In this document: positions 9,201-16,894 of the stretch, piece by piece
Position numbering within the stretch: the stretch's first letter is position 1
Layout: each line of letters starts with the position of its first letter
Translations under genes and position numbers: made by a program
Assembly (NCBI GenBank): GCA_028281535.1
Contig: JANQJS010000049.1
Coordinates: 62,001 to 126,000, forward strand
Reading direction: 5' to 3'
Length of the DNA stretch: 64,000 nucleotides
Source of the DNA: Sedimentisphaerales bacterium
GTDB lineage: Bacteria; Planctomycetota; Phycisphaerae; Sedimentisphaerales; SM23-30
The notes under the pieces: generated by a model
Database searches by the model: none
Told to the model about the DNA's origin: nothing
What the model saw: the letters and a program-made list of their open reading frames with translations, nothing else

Positions 9201-11982
9201 TGGTGAAAATATTATTGAAGTTGAAGGTACTGATAATACTGGATGGTCTAGTGGGGATGCTGTATCTGTTAATCGATTTAATGATAACACCGCCCCAGTT
9301 TTAATAAATCTATCTATTTCTCAAAGTGCTTTCAGACCAAGTGAAATAGTCGTTCTAACAGCAACAATCACAGACGATAATTCTGGTGTTGATGAAAGTT
9401 CAGTAGCTGTTGAAATTGAAATACCAGATGAAACTGTTTTAAATACCCTTAATTTAAATTTAGTTTCAGGTAATGATTATTCTACAAATTGGGATACAAC
9501 AGGGCAGGTTTCTGGGACTTACTACGTTGATCTTTCTGCCTGTGATAGTGAAGGAATTCCTAATTGCCTTAGCGAAAATAATGCAGGATCTTTCATTGTC
9601 AACGAAGCTCCATCATGTAATATTACTGCACCAACTAGTGATGTAGTCATTGGAGCGGGTAATACGTTTTTACTGGAATGGAATAGTTCAGATGCAGATA
9701 GCAATTCTCTTTCATCATTATATCTTGATGTAGATGGAAACCCTGCTTCTGGTTTAATCCCAGTTCCAGGTGGATTAGGACTAAATGAAGCCGTGACGAA
9801 TTTAGAGTTAAATGCAAATGATTTTTCCGATGGTGAATATTATGTTGTTGTAGAAACCTCAGATGAATATGGCACAGTTCATACTATTGCTACAGGAAAG
9901 ATCACCATATTTTTACATGATTTATGTACAAATGCTTTAAGTATTGAGCAAGGAATTCCATATAATGGTTCCAGTGTTGGGGCAACAGGTTCGAATAATA
10001 GCAGCTGTGGCATTAATGACCCTAACGATGTATGGCACTCTTTTTCCCCACAAGAATCTTGCCATTATAACATCAGTCTTTGTGGCAGTGGATTTGACAC
10101 CACACTTTCTATTTTTGATGGATGTGGGGGGGCAGAATTAGCTTGTAATAATAATTATTGTAATTTTCAATCTCTTGTCACAATAGGTTTAAAATCAGGG
10201 CACACATATTTAATTCGTATATCTGGTGAAAATGATGCTACGGGTGACTATACATTGAATATTTCTAAGGTAGCCAAAGGTGATCTAGATTTAGACAATG
10301 ATTCTGATATTTTAGATTTGAATTTATTTGTTCCTAACTGGCTTGATCCGAATTGTAGTTATCCTGATTGGTGTAATAGGGCTGATCAGGATTTAAGTGG
10401 TAATGTAAACGCTAAAGATTTCTCAAATATTTCAAATAATTGGCTGAATGAGGACCCAAACATAAGTGATCCCAACTTTAGTTATATAATTACAACTTAT
10501 GCAACCCTACCTCTAGGGGTCGCTGCTCAACTCGATTTTGATTCTTCGGGATATCTATATGCAGGTATTGACGGATATGGTTCTACAATTTCAATTTATC
10601 GTGTAAGTCCAGGAGGGGCTTCTGTAGCACCTTATGGGCCAGTTGCTTTTTCAGGTCCATACTCTGTTGCTGTAGATGATGAAGGTTTATTTACAGGAAT
10701 GCCGGGGGCGATATTGGTTGGTGATTCCGGAAAAGTATCTATTATAGACCCCAATGAAAATTCTCAAACATTGACAACTTTTAATGGGCGAGCAGAGCGT
10801 TTGACGCTAAGTAGTGCTGGGAGGCCTTTCTTTTGTAATGCATCAAGTGGTGAATCAAGTATTTATGAAATTCTCGGTGCAACTTTGGATGAAATATATG
10901 AAGATGGTTGTGCTTGTGGCCCTTATGATATCGCTATAAACTCTTCTGATCAAATATTTACAACATATTCAAATGGGGAGATTATGCTTAATAATATTGA
11001 TGGGGCTATCATAACAGATCCATATGCTTCACTGGGCCAAAACGCTAGTATGTATATTGAGGTTGGGCCTGGAGGTCATTGGGATACAGATCTTTATATG
11101 GGAACCAACACAGGATTTCTTTACAGAATTAATTCTACGGGCCAATTAACAGAGATAGCACGTGATTTGGGTAGTATACGTGATTTAACTTTTGGTCCTG
11201 ATGGTGCAATGTATCTCTCGGTCGATCAAGATTCTAAAATTCTAAAAGTTACTTACGAATCGATAAGTGAAGATACTCAATTAACCGGGCCTATGGTCTT
11301 AGTGGATGCGGGTTCTTTTCCTTATCAAAATACTGCCAATCCGCAAAACTGGGTTTATGTTGATACTTTTTTGATTGGAAAATACGAGGTGGCCAATTCT
11401 CAATATGTCCAGTTTCTTAATGCTGCTGATCCTGATGGCAATTATTGGGATAGTAATCAAGAGATAATGCAAAATGGTAGTCCCGGAAACTATAGCTATG
11501 TAGTACAAGTAGGTAGAGAAAGTTATCCCGTTCGATATGTTAGCTTTAATGATGCGCAAGCTTATTGTGCTTGGTTAAGTGGGCAAACCAGCCAAGTGTA
11601 TCGTTTACCGACAGAACATGAATGGGAAAAAGTTGCAGGATGGAACCCAATTGAACAGCATCATTATACTTATGGATATAATCAGGATATTCATGGTTGT
11701 GAATGGCTGAATTATGATAGTTGCTATGGTTTATTACCAGTTGGAAGTTTTAATGGAACAGATGGAAAGCAAGATGCTAAATCTTATTATGGATGTTATG
11801 ATATGAGTGGTAATCTCCGAGAACATACTTCTACGATATGGTCGGGTACCAGCAATGTTATACGTGGCGGTTACTGGCTTGACAATGAATCGGACTGCAG
11901 GGTAATCACACGTGGTGGTGGCGATCCTCCTACAACGAGAGCGAAGGATGTCGGATTTCGTATCGTCCTAGATTTAAATTAA
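6262..11982 (+). CDS. Giant secreted multidomain protein: Ig-like, propeller, dockerin-like, C-terminal FGE-sulfatase-like domain
   Basis: 1906 residues with an N-terminal signal segment (to about 31) and a strong ribosome-binding site. Rough order: unknown N-terminal domain; choice-of-anchor-D/ASPM-like Ig domain (about 281-398, ends QISGTG); Big_1-like Ig domains (400-593); a WD40-like propeller (601-913); further Ig-like domains (917-1220); a PPC-like domain (1220-1335); two dockerin-like repeats (about 1340-1400, GDLDLDNDSDILDLNLF and DQDLSGNVNAKDFS); an NHL/SMP-30-like propeller (1412-1667); and an FGE-sulfatase (SUMF1-fold) domain (1677-1906: PTEHEWEKVAGW, YDMSGNLREH, VIRGGYW, GFRIV). 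The closely spaced cysteine pair of true formylglycine-generating enzymes is not visible, so the last domain is more likely binding or structural than catalytic. Probably cell-surface. Confidence 0.85.
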   Translation: MGKNNIAKYSILKKNLIIFILLLNYDYLQADETIGLEGKAWPPFIINQVYTPWCDEAIHLFGGTMCKSSAHDLDNNGQWDIAEPLLLNHRALAGAFQIGTSNLWTIDTIRQCFRVPYTGSYRGRLTFTLNQKAIAVGATFYGESRSDFDIVLRAGLYDDGTLIGGLGTESLYTSPPWDFWEQSMHATIDLFLALYPQGIWIEAGTVVLDYAEDVLSSGEVDDARINNRLYNFDFLVDLESGVDYEWLIQIDSTCFAQSFTLLGNQISLINTVVQVDNVQISPNYPELVVTETSNTQNDNQIEFGNIPAGVQSTETFTVTNNGGTNLLIGSWVSSNGAFTLLPNNPYGVGGDVTLAPGESMDVDITFSPQSEINYSGQIGISSNDPINPNYYLQISGTGVASRTAINVTATPPTTNINTPVTISVTVYDDFGSLVGAGSQVDFVTTDSGQWSNYDSLSTFGVYGLTNSQGVASVTWTPNDIGIDAITATSEFGESGNTSVNVAVETLNFTTELNKISGDESSSFYLFRATITDQNSQPIAFENVSFQTTKGTLQNTDTSTNAAGECETNITTTESGPVIITVTIFGQAHSTSGVFQVGAIPSFPAGRILPVGITINSLDLSSDGTKLALGGNTSVASVNINTEVIQSGNFGEINNGILAVASNDNGNMIGLGISFRQRGIVTVGGSLTGTFPITNSSEGIGDGSAAAWLGSKLILGHQITSTKPNQFSLYDTNASLLSKTYFTTDDVEDIRRIVVHPVSSSQFAAISEGPDSSNHNYIYYGSLSGNTISSINYFLTPFENRGLAWSADGSQLAVGSGPNTAQIAVYNTSALGSGTPSATIVSILGDAEHIAFSDDGTYMAYAGDGSDDIYIHNASNWSAIYHIISNQGCKGLEWIPGTHTLITGGGQQIQYINLDDTQLPNVSITSPSNGHQTQDSTINIIGQITDSNGIDSARLRNNAGVWEDLTLDGSGNFNHVVSLVLGENIIEVEGTDNTGWSSGDAVSVNRFNDNTAPVLINLSISQSAFRPSEIVVLTATITDDNSGVDESSVAVEIEIPDETVLNTLNLNLVSGNDYSTNWDTTGQVSGTYYVDLSACDSEGIPNCLSENNAGSFIVNEAPSCNITAPTSDVVIGAGNTFLLEWNSSDADSNSLSSLYLDVDGNPASGLIPVPGGLGLNEAVTNLELNANDFSDGEYYVVVETSDEYGTVHTIATGKITIFLHDLCTNALSIEQGIPYNGSSVGATGSNNSSCGINDPNDVWHSFSPQESCHYNISLCGSGFDTTLSIFDGCGGAELACNNNYCNFQSLVTIGLKSGHTYLIRISGENDATGDYTLNISKVAKGDLDLDNDSDILDLNLFVPNWLDPNCSYPDWCNRADQDLSGNVNAKDFSNISNNWLNEDPNISDPNFSYIITTYATLPLGVAAQLDFDSSGYLYAGIDGYGSTISIYRVSPGGASVAPYGPVAFSGPYSVAVDDEGLFTGMPGAILVGDSGKVSIIDPNENSQTLTTFNGRAERLTLSSAGRPFFCNASSGESSIYEILGATLDEIYEDGCACGPYDIAINSSDQIFTTYSNGEIMLNNIDGAIITDPYASLGQNASMYIEVGPGGHWDTDLYMGTNTGFLYRINSTGQLTEIARDLGSIRDLTFGPDGAMYLSVDQDSKILKVTYESISEDTQLTGPMVLVDAGSFPYQNTANPQNWVYVDTFLIGKYEVANSQYVQFLNAADPDGNYWDSNQEIMQNGSPGNYSYVVQVGRESYPVRYVSFNDAQAYCAWLSGQTSQVYRLPTEHEWEKVAGWNPIEQHHYTYGYNQDIHGCEWLNYDSCYGLLPVGSFNGTDGKQDAKSYYGCYDMSGNLREHTSTIWSGTSNVIRGGYWLDNESDCRVITRGGGDPPTTRAKDVGFRIVLDLN

Positions 11983-12187
11983 GTTTCTTCGATTCATGAC
12001 TCAAAAATAAGATTTTATGGCAGTGAATTTGACACTGTCAATATCGATGAGGCTAAACATTATTTTGAGGCATTCGACCGAATACAAACTAATTATACGG
12101 GTAATAGTAACACGAAATATTTACCTTATATTGAATGGTATAGTGATAAGAATGGACGATGCGTATTGGAGTTTGAGCCGTCGCAGG
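11983..12187 (+). pseudogene. Orphan coding fragment in frame after the 1906-aa gene stop
   Basis: The frame continues open for about 68 codons past the TAA at 11980-11982 and reads like real protein (YGSEFDTVNIDEAKHYFEAF, then YIEWYSDKNGRCVLEFEPSQ). It has no start codon of its own and then runs into a minus-strand LamG fragment near 12183-12188. It is best seen as the remnant of an unidentified gene, or the edge of a rearrangement or misassembly. It does not resemble the VWA piece further right. Confidence 0.45.
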
Positions 12188-12636
12188 TCAGTAATACATA
12201 TCCTCAATTTCAGAAGCCAATAAAGCCCTATCCCAGATTTTAAATTCATCTAATTTTCCTGAGAAATAACTCGCTGGATTCCCGTTAAATGCACCCAAGA
12301 ATTGGTTTGCATTTACACCTACGGAATTCACCGTACCATTTTCATGATTTATTAGATTTTGCAAAACACCATCTAAATAGATTTTCATTCCTGAATTATT
12401 CGCCGATGATTGAGTAATTGTTACCATGTGCCAATTTCCATTTCTATATGTCGGATTCGTCATATATACTTCCATTTCGTGTATTCCATCATAAAGAGAA
12501 TAACTTAATGTATTTGGAAATCTATTAGTAAAAATCTGTAAATAATTCGTACCGTCCCATGCTGCAAATATTCGCTGAACTGAACTTGCGGTTGTATTAA
12601 TCCAGAAATTTATTGTTTTACTTGAAGATATGTACG
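12188..12636 (-). pseudogene. Truncated LamG (concanavalin-A-like) domain fragment, inverted
   Basis: About 149 codons in a clean minus-strand frame ending at a stop at 12188-12190. Typical LamG motifs are present: INFWINTT near the start, NWHMVTITQSS, KIYLDGVLQN, and the closing DEFKIWDRALLASEIEDMYY. The N-terminal part, with any signal peptide, is missing: the similarity begins abruptly at about 12636, where the plus-strand VWA fragment starts, and a stop closes the frame just beyond. This is the 3' end of a secreted LamG protein in inverted orientation between two other gene pieces. Confidence 0.6.
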
Positions 12637-13056
12637 ACAAATTTCACTCGGGCACTCAAATTGGCCGAAAATAAATTCTCTACTAGCGGGCCCATTCAGA
12701 TGCGAATAAATCCTCTGGCAAGTTATCTGAAAGAATTACTTGTCGAACCAGCAGATTCAAATCCTGGTAAGCGAAATGGCAACCATAGCAGCATGACACG
12801 ACGAGTTATATTGCTAACCGATGGTGATCACAATGAGGGCGGATCACCGGCGAAGATCGCCAAACGCTTGAAAAACGCAGGTGTCATCATCGAGTGTATT
12901 GGAATTGCCGGGCAGTCGAGTGAAGTCAATGAGACTCTCCTTAAAAAAATTGCCTCTCTGGATGAGCAAGGTAATCCCAGATATTGTTTTATTGGCGATA
13001 CGGCCAATTTGATTAAGCAATATAAAAAAATGTCTTACCATATTAAGGCCATATAG
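12637..13056 (+). pseudogene. C-terminal half of a von Willebrand factor A domain protein
   Basis: The plus frame opens abruptly with TNFTRALKLAENKF, the internal T-[NF]-x-x-AL segment of a VWA domain (third MIDAS element). It continues with RRVILLTDGDHNEGG, then GVIIECIGIAG and YCFIGDTANLI, the usual end of the fold. The N-terminal half with the DxSxS motif is absent, and upstream bases belong to the inverted LamG fragment. An in-frame ATG at 12613 lies inside that LamG sequence and is not a native start. The gene is therefore broken, but its 3' end and the following gene appear intact. Confidence 0.6.
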
Positions 13057-13068
13057 AAAGGAGAGAAT

Positions 13069-13347
13069 ATGATTATCGTAAGCCCCTTAAACACATTTTT
13101 TACGTTGTTAATCACCGCGATGAATATTGTGGAAGTCTTTTTGTTCGTACGATTCCTGCTTTCATGGAAGAAGATTCATTGGCTGCAATCCTTTGATTCA
13201 GCGGGTAAACCACTGACAGACCAGTTTATTTCTCTGGTAAATAAAATTACTTATCGAATCAAACAGAAACGCTTAACCTGCCAGGGATGCCTTATCGTTG
13301 GGATTTCTATTTTTGAAATGACCAAACTGTTGCTTTGTAGCATCTAA
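13069..13347 (+). CDS. Small YggT-like membrane protein
   Basis: 92 residues with an AAGGAGAG ribosome-binding site before ATG 13069, 12 bases after the VWA fragment stop. The N-terminal helix (about 5-33) leads into FLFVRFLLSW and LTDQFI, reminiscent of the YggT family (alpha-helical membrane protein with a short conserved loop). A second hydrophobic stretch lies near 75-92. It may have been in an operon with the VWA gene before that gene was damaged. The family call is tentative. Confidence 0.5.
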   Translation: MIIVSPLNTFFTLLITAMNIVEVFLFVRFLLSWKKIHWLQSFDSAGKPLTDQFISLVNKITYRIKQKRLTCQGCLIVGISIFEMTKLLLCSI

Positions 13348-13356
13348 ACAAATATT

Positions 13357-13614
13357 ATGGAAAATAATTCAGAAAAATCAAAAATACGACCAGCCAAAAT
13401 ATTATGGGTGAGTGAGGTTGTTAAATATCTAGGACTAGACCGACTGGGATTAGCTCGTCCAGACAAAGCAGTTTATCGTCTTGTTGAGAAAGGGGCATTA
13501 AATCCTATAAAAATTTGTGGACATCTTGCATTTTCAAAGAGTGAAGTAGATAGGTTATTGACTAATGGGGATCAAAAGCCAAGGCGAGGACGACCTCGCA
13601 AATCAAATTATTAG
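13357..13614 (+). CDS. HTH (excisionase/MerR-like) DNA-binding protein with AT-hook tail
   Basis: 85 residues. The core (about 14-68) looks like a HTH_17-type winged helix: ILWVSEVVKYLGL, AVYRLVEKGALNPIKICGHL, FSKSEVDRLL. The end, PRRGRPRKS, is an AT-hook (GRP core flanked by basic residues) that would add minor-groove binding. Such small proteins serve as recombination directionality factors or regulators of accessory elements. No ribosome-binding site is obvious before the ATG. It stands just ahead of the DUF6602 gene and may regulate the neighbouring accessory genes; that is inference. Confidence 0.6.
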   Translation: MENNSEKSKIRPAKILWVSEVVKYLGLDRLGLARPDKAVYRLVEKGALNPIKICGHLAFSKSEVDRLLTNGDQKPRRGRPRKSNY

Positions 13615-13693
13615 CCATTTCTATTTTAGCTTTAATGTCTTACAATATTTGTTATTATTTGTTTTATGCCGATGACTTGATAAGGAGTTAAAT

Positions 13694-14461
13694 ATGGTTG
13701 AACAAAATTATAAGAAATATTGGGAAAGCATAAATAGCAGCTTGGAATCTACAAAAGATCGTGTCAGAAACTTAATAGGGGGGCGACATTGGTTGACTGA
13801 AGGCACATATAAAGAAATTATTCTTAAAAAAACTCTTGAGAGACATTTGCCAGAAGATTTAAGTATTTGCACGGGGTTTGTATGTAATAAGGACAAAATT
13901 TCATCTCAAATAGATTTACTAATTATAGATAAATCAGCTTACACTTTATTTAAAGAAGGCGATCTTGTTATTGTTACCCCTAGTGCAGTGCGTGCAATAA
14001 TTGAAGTAAAAACTCGATTGGAGAGTATGTCAAAGATTGATAAAGCACTTGCAAAATTATCTAAAAATGTAAAATTATGTAATCAAACTTTAAGTAATAA
14101 AAGAACATCATTGTGGTCGGGGTTATTTGTTTATGAATCTGATGATAAAATCAAAGACGTTTTACTTTCTCTTAATAATTCATGGAATGAGCATGAAGGG
14201 TATATAAACTGCGTGGCATATGGTAGCAACGAGTTTGTTAGATATTGGTTTGACTATGATGGTCAACACGAACATCGTTGGGTGTCATATAACCTGGCCA
14301 ATCTTGCAGCAGGTTATTTTGTAGGAAATATGATTGCTGACTTAACACCTAATTTGGGATGGGAAGACGGGGAGATATTATTTCCAATTGAAGGCACAAA
14401 AGAAACTAAGCGAAAGTATTATATAATGCGAGGTGATAATAATTCGGTCGAAGAATTTTAA
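13694..14461 (+). CDS. DUF6602 domain protein, nuclease-like
   Basis: 255 residues, AAGGAG ribosome-binding site. The region about 30-115 matches the DUF6602 pattern: an EGTYKE element, a CTGFVCN segment, QIDLLIID and AIIEVKTRL. The D...E-x-K arrangement (the Asp of QIDLL, then E and K of IEVK) is the signature of PD-(D/E)XK nuclease folds, suggesting DNA or RNA cleavage. Family members are widespread, uncharacterised and often found in accessory regions. It is convergent with the 442-residue protein gene and could form a two-gene defence-like unit with it. No methyltransferase is nearby. The domain call is moderately sure; activity is inferred. Confidence 0.65.
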   Translation: MVEQNYKKYWESINSSLESTKDRVRNLIGGRHWLTEGTYKEIILKKTLERHLPEDLSICTGFVCNKDKISSQIDLLIIDKSAYTLFKEGDLVIVTPSAVRAIIEVKTRLESMSKIDKALAKLSKNVKLCNQTLSNKRTSLWSGLFVYESDDKIKDVLLSLNNSWNEHEGYINCVAYGSNEFVRYWFDYDGQHEHRWVSYNLANLAAGYFVGNMIADLTPNLGWEDGEILFPIEGTKETKRKYYIMRGDNNSVEEF

Positions 14462-14484
14462 TAAAAAAATTTCGTTTTGTATAA

Positions 14485-14502
14485 ATTTAATTATTATTAA
14501 AT
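14485..14502. terminator. AT-rich hairpin between convergent genes
   Basis: ATTTAAT, four-base loop TATT, then ATTAAAT: a perfect seven-base stem between two convergent stop codons. It may end transcription from both sides but is weak (all A/T). Confidence 0.3.
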
Positions 14503-14536
14503 CGAATTTTACTCAATATATCTACAACGGTAAAAA

Positions 14537-15865
14537 TTAATCCTCTGGGTAGTTATCTTCAATTTTTACTTTATCACCATCGGCACTTGCATTTTTGACC
14601 GCTATGGTAATGGCCCTTCCACTTTCTAATGTGTTGTTTATGGCATCGTCAAGAATTTTAGATTGGAATTGTGTAGTGCCAACCCAAGCTTGAGAAACCA
14701 GCGTAATAAATGAAGTATTGTTTAAATATCTTCCTGCGTTTTTATACGTTAGTTTCTTACCTCCGTGAGGTCCATATAGTTCTGAGGCATTTTTCAGCAA
14801 AGCCCAGTGATCTAAATGTATATACATACCTTTTATTAGCTCTTGGTCGTTTGGGGAAAATTGTAACCTAGGACAAAATTTCAAAAAGAAAGGGTTGTCA
14901 TTAAAACGAAAACCGTTGTGGTGCGTCTCTTGTGGGCACTTTTTTAATTCTTTGATGATTGCTTCCATACGAGATATTTCATCATTGAGTTGCTTGTTAG
15001 GAAGCCTAAACACGGTTTCTTTATCTTCTTTTTCCATGGCTTTATATTGCACCATAACAAAAGCATGAAAATCTTCATTGTAATATATTAGGTCTGTGCC
15101 AGTTAATTGCTCCAATGGTAATCTATTAGCAAGAACAACGGTTAGTTTTTCTCCACTACTGCCTCTGAAGATAGCGGCCCCATATTTTGTATTTTTTATA
15201 TGTTTATATCCTGGAACGGTAGACCAATCTGTTGCCAGCATTTGATCTTCTCTTAGGCGTGTTTCATCGAGGCCATCTAAAAAAGATTCTGGCTTTTCAT
15301 CGCTTGTTAAAACCCACTTTTGTAATTCTTCTCTATCAATGTTTGATATAGCCATAGCGGTAGCTATTGCTTCTTTTTGAGTGGCTAAAGAAAAGCGTTC
15401 ATTATCAGAAAGTCGTTCAAGCCTTAAGTGATATGATTTCCCAAAACGTGCCAACAGTTTTTCTGTTTTTGGGTATAATTCCAAGATAGTGTCGATAAAA
15501 GACTCAGATGTTTTTGGCGGTAAAACGCCTCCATCATTAATGCGGTTAGACACATGCCTTTGCACGGTTCTAGGGATATTTTTAAGTATTTTTTCTAACG
15601 AAAAAGGCTCTGATAGTTTTTCAGCCTCCAATATTTTCAAACGCTTTAAATTTGTACCTGCAGTCTGACCTTTTTTCCCTTTTCCTATGTGCGTGATTTG
15701 TTCCTTATCGTTCACAACGAAACAGATAAGTGGCAAATTTCTGCTGTGCTTGAAATCAGACACAGGCTCAGAAAATTCTCCTCTCCATTCGAATTCGTCT
15801 TTAAAGAGCTCATAACGGTCTGACGATAGCTTTACAATAAAACAACCTACTTTATTAGTATCCAT
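14537..15865 (-). CDS. Hypothetical 442-residue protein of accessory region
   Basis: I do not recognise a family. The protein looks soluble: no signal peptide or membrane helix, mixed alpha/beta, 442 residues. The N-terminal part (about 45-70: LPLICFVVNDKEQITHIGKG) could be a small beta domain. Residues about 225-275 (YGAAIFRGSSGEKLTVVLAN, YNEDFHAFVMVQYKAM) look like a nuclease-like or restriction-like beta core with a VQYKA element. Residues 280-320 are a charged helical segment. Gene order is convergent with the DUF6602 gene, and its upstream side faces tRNA-Pro, a common integration target. A defence or mobile-element role is a guess from context only. Confidence 0.5.
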   Translation of the reverse strand: MDTNKVGCFIVKLSSDRYELFKDEFEWRGEFSEPVSDFKHSRNLPLICFVVNDKEQITHIGKGKKGQTAGTNLKRLKILEAEKLSEPFSLEKILKNIPRTVQRHVSNRINDGGVLPPKTSESFIDTILELYPKTEKLLARFGKSYHLRLERLSDNERFSLATQKEAIATAMAISNIDREELQKWVLTSDEKPESFLDGLDETRLREDQMLATDWSTVPGYKHIKNTKYGAAIFRGSSGEKLTVVLANRLPLEQLTGTDLIYYNEDFHAFVMVQYKAMEKEDKETVFRLPNKQLNDEISRMEAIIKELKKCPQETHHNGFRFNDNPFFLKFCPRLQFSPNDQELIKGMYIHLDHWALLKNASELYGPHGGKKLTYKNAGRYLNNTSFITLVSQAWVGTTQFQSKILDDAINNTLESGRAITIAVKNASADGDKVKIEDNYPED

Positions 15866-16070
15866 GATAGCTTTCTTCTATACTTTGGCTAGGTTCTGAA
15901 GCTGGCAGAGGGGGGTGAGATGTTTAGATTTACAGCTAGAAACACTAGAAAAATGGGGGAAAATGCATAAAAAAAATCATTCTGCATAAAACCTGCATAA
16001 ATTTAGTCAGCATTAAATAGCGTTAATTCACCCTGTTTTTTTAAGTTGTTATCTCTTAAAGAGATAGAAA
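15866..16070. other. Spacer with three TGCATAAA direct repeats
   Basis: Between the 442-residue protein start and tRNA-Pro. It holds TGCATAAA at 15964, 15983 and 15994, all in the same direction, and a small palindrome TATCTCTTAAAGAGATA at about 16050-16066 just past the tRNA 3' end. No gene is seen. Confidence 0.4.
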
Positions 16071-16145
16071 TCGGGGCGACAGGACTTGAACCTGCGACCT
16101 CAGCACCCCCAGTGCTGCGCGCTAGCCAAACTGCGCCACGCCCCG
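16071..16145 (-). tRNA. tRNA-Pro (anticodon GGG)
   Basis: Reading the minus strand, a seven-base acceptor stem CGGGGCG pairs with CGCCCCG, followed by discriminator A. The anticodon arm is CAGCA-CTGGGGG-TGCTG, giving anticodon GGG (plus positions 16108-16110). The T arm contains GGTTCAAGTCC. Length is 75 bases and CCA is not encoded. The four-arm layout is complete. Confidence 0.93.
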
Positions 16146-16304
16146 AACCAGATTTGTTGCCAAATCTGTAATTCGTTATATTAGCGGATTTTAGCTTTTA
16201 GGTCAAACATTGCTTAAGGCATTTGTCAGTTGTTGATATATAATGAGTTATGGAAGGAAATGGTCAAAGATCGTTTGGGGGCCCAAACTTTGTTTGAATT
16301 TTTC

Positions 16305-16341
16305 TTGCTCGAATTCATTTCCCCGCTTATACTTATAGTAT
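16305..16341 (+). promoter_or_regulatory. Promoter of the DtxR-type regulator with overlapping palindrome
   Basis: TTGCTC (16305-16310), 17-base spacer, TATACT (16328-16333). The -10 box overlaps a perfect inverted repeat ATACT-TAT-AGTAT (16329-16341), which suggests autoregulation by the protein encoded downstream. Confidence 0.5.
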
Positions 16342-16367
16342 GTATTAAAAAGTAGTAAAGGGCTCAG

Positions 16368-16847
16368 ATGCATAACGAAGAGAAAAAAGTTTTAAGCGAT
16401 CATCAGGAAATGTACCTGAAAACGATCTATACGCTGATTGAAGATCATAAAGTTGCTCGTGTGAAGGAAATTGCCGAAGTATTGAATGTCACCAAATCTT
16501 CAGTAAGTGGGGCACTTAAGTCTTTGTCTGAAAAAGGTTTAATTAAATATGAAGCCTACAGTTATGTGGATATGACTGAAAAGGGCCAGGAAATGGCCTC
16601 AATGCTGCTTAATAAATTTGATGTATTCACCGATTTTCTCATGTCTGTACTGGAAGTCCCTGAAGACGTGGCACGTGAAAATGCCTGCCGCATGGAGCAT
16701 GTCGTGGATGATGAAGTCATGCACAAGCTGATCCAATTTATGGAATTTTGCAAAAGCTGCGAGATCCAATGTTGGAAAGATATCAGTGATCCAAGCCAAC
16801 TCAAATTGGCCAAATGCTGCATGAAAGAAGAGGCTGAAAAAGAGTAA
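16368..16847 (+). CDS. DtxR/MntR-family metal-dependent transcriptional regulator
   Basis: 159 residues with an AAAGGG ribosome-binding site. Residues about 10-75 form the winged helix (YLKTIYTLIEDHKVARVKEI, then TKSSVSGALKSLSEKGLI). Residues 75-145 form the metal-binding/dimerisation domain (ENACRMEHVVDDEVMHKLIQ, with the usual E and H ligands). The end is cysteine-rich (CKSCEIQC and later KCC), a pattern seen in short family members that lack the SH3-like third domain. It lies 123 bases before feoA, so its likely job is to repress ferrous iron uptake when iron is sufficient. The promoters of both units carry related palindromes. Confidence 0.88.
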   Translation: MHNEEKKVLSDHQEMYLKTIYTLIEDHKVARVKEIAEVLNVTKSSVSGALKSLSEKGLIKYEAYSYVDMTEKGQEMASMLLNKFDVFTDFLMSVLEVPEDVARENACRMEHVVDDEVMHKLIQFMEFCKSCEIQCWKDISDPSQLKLAKCCMKEEAEKE

Positions 16848-16894
16848 GACGTCTACTAATCTTCAGAAAAAGCAAAATTTTTTAGCTTTTATGT

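Noticed and set aside
12613-13056. Complete small VWA protein starting at ATG 12613
   Set aside because: The first residues are encoded in the antisense of the LamG fragment, and the N-terminal half of the VWA domain is missing.
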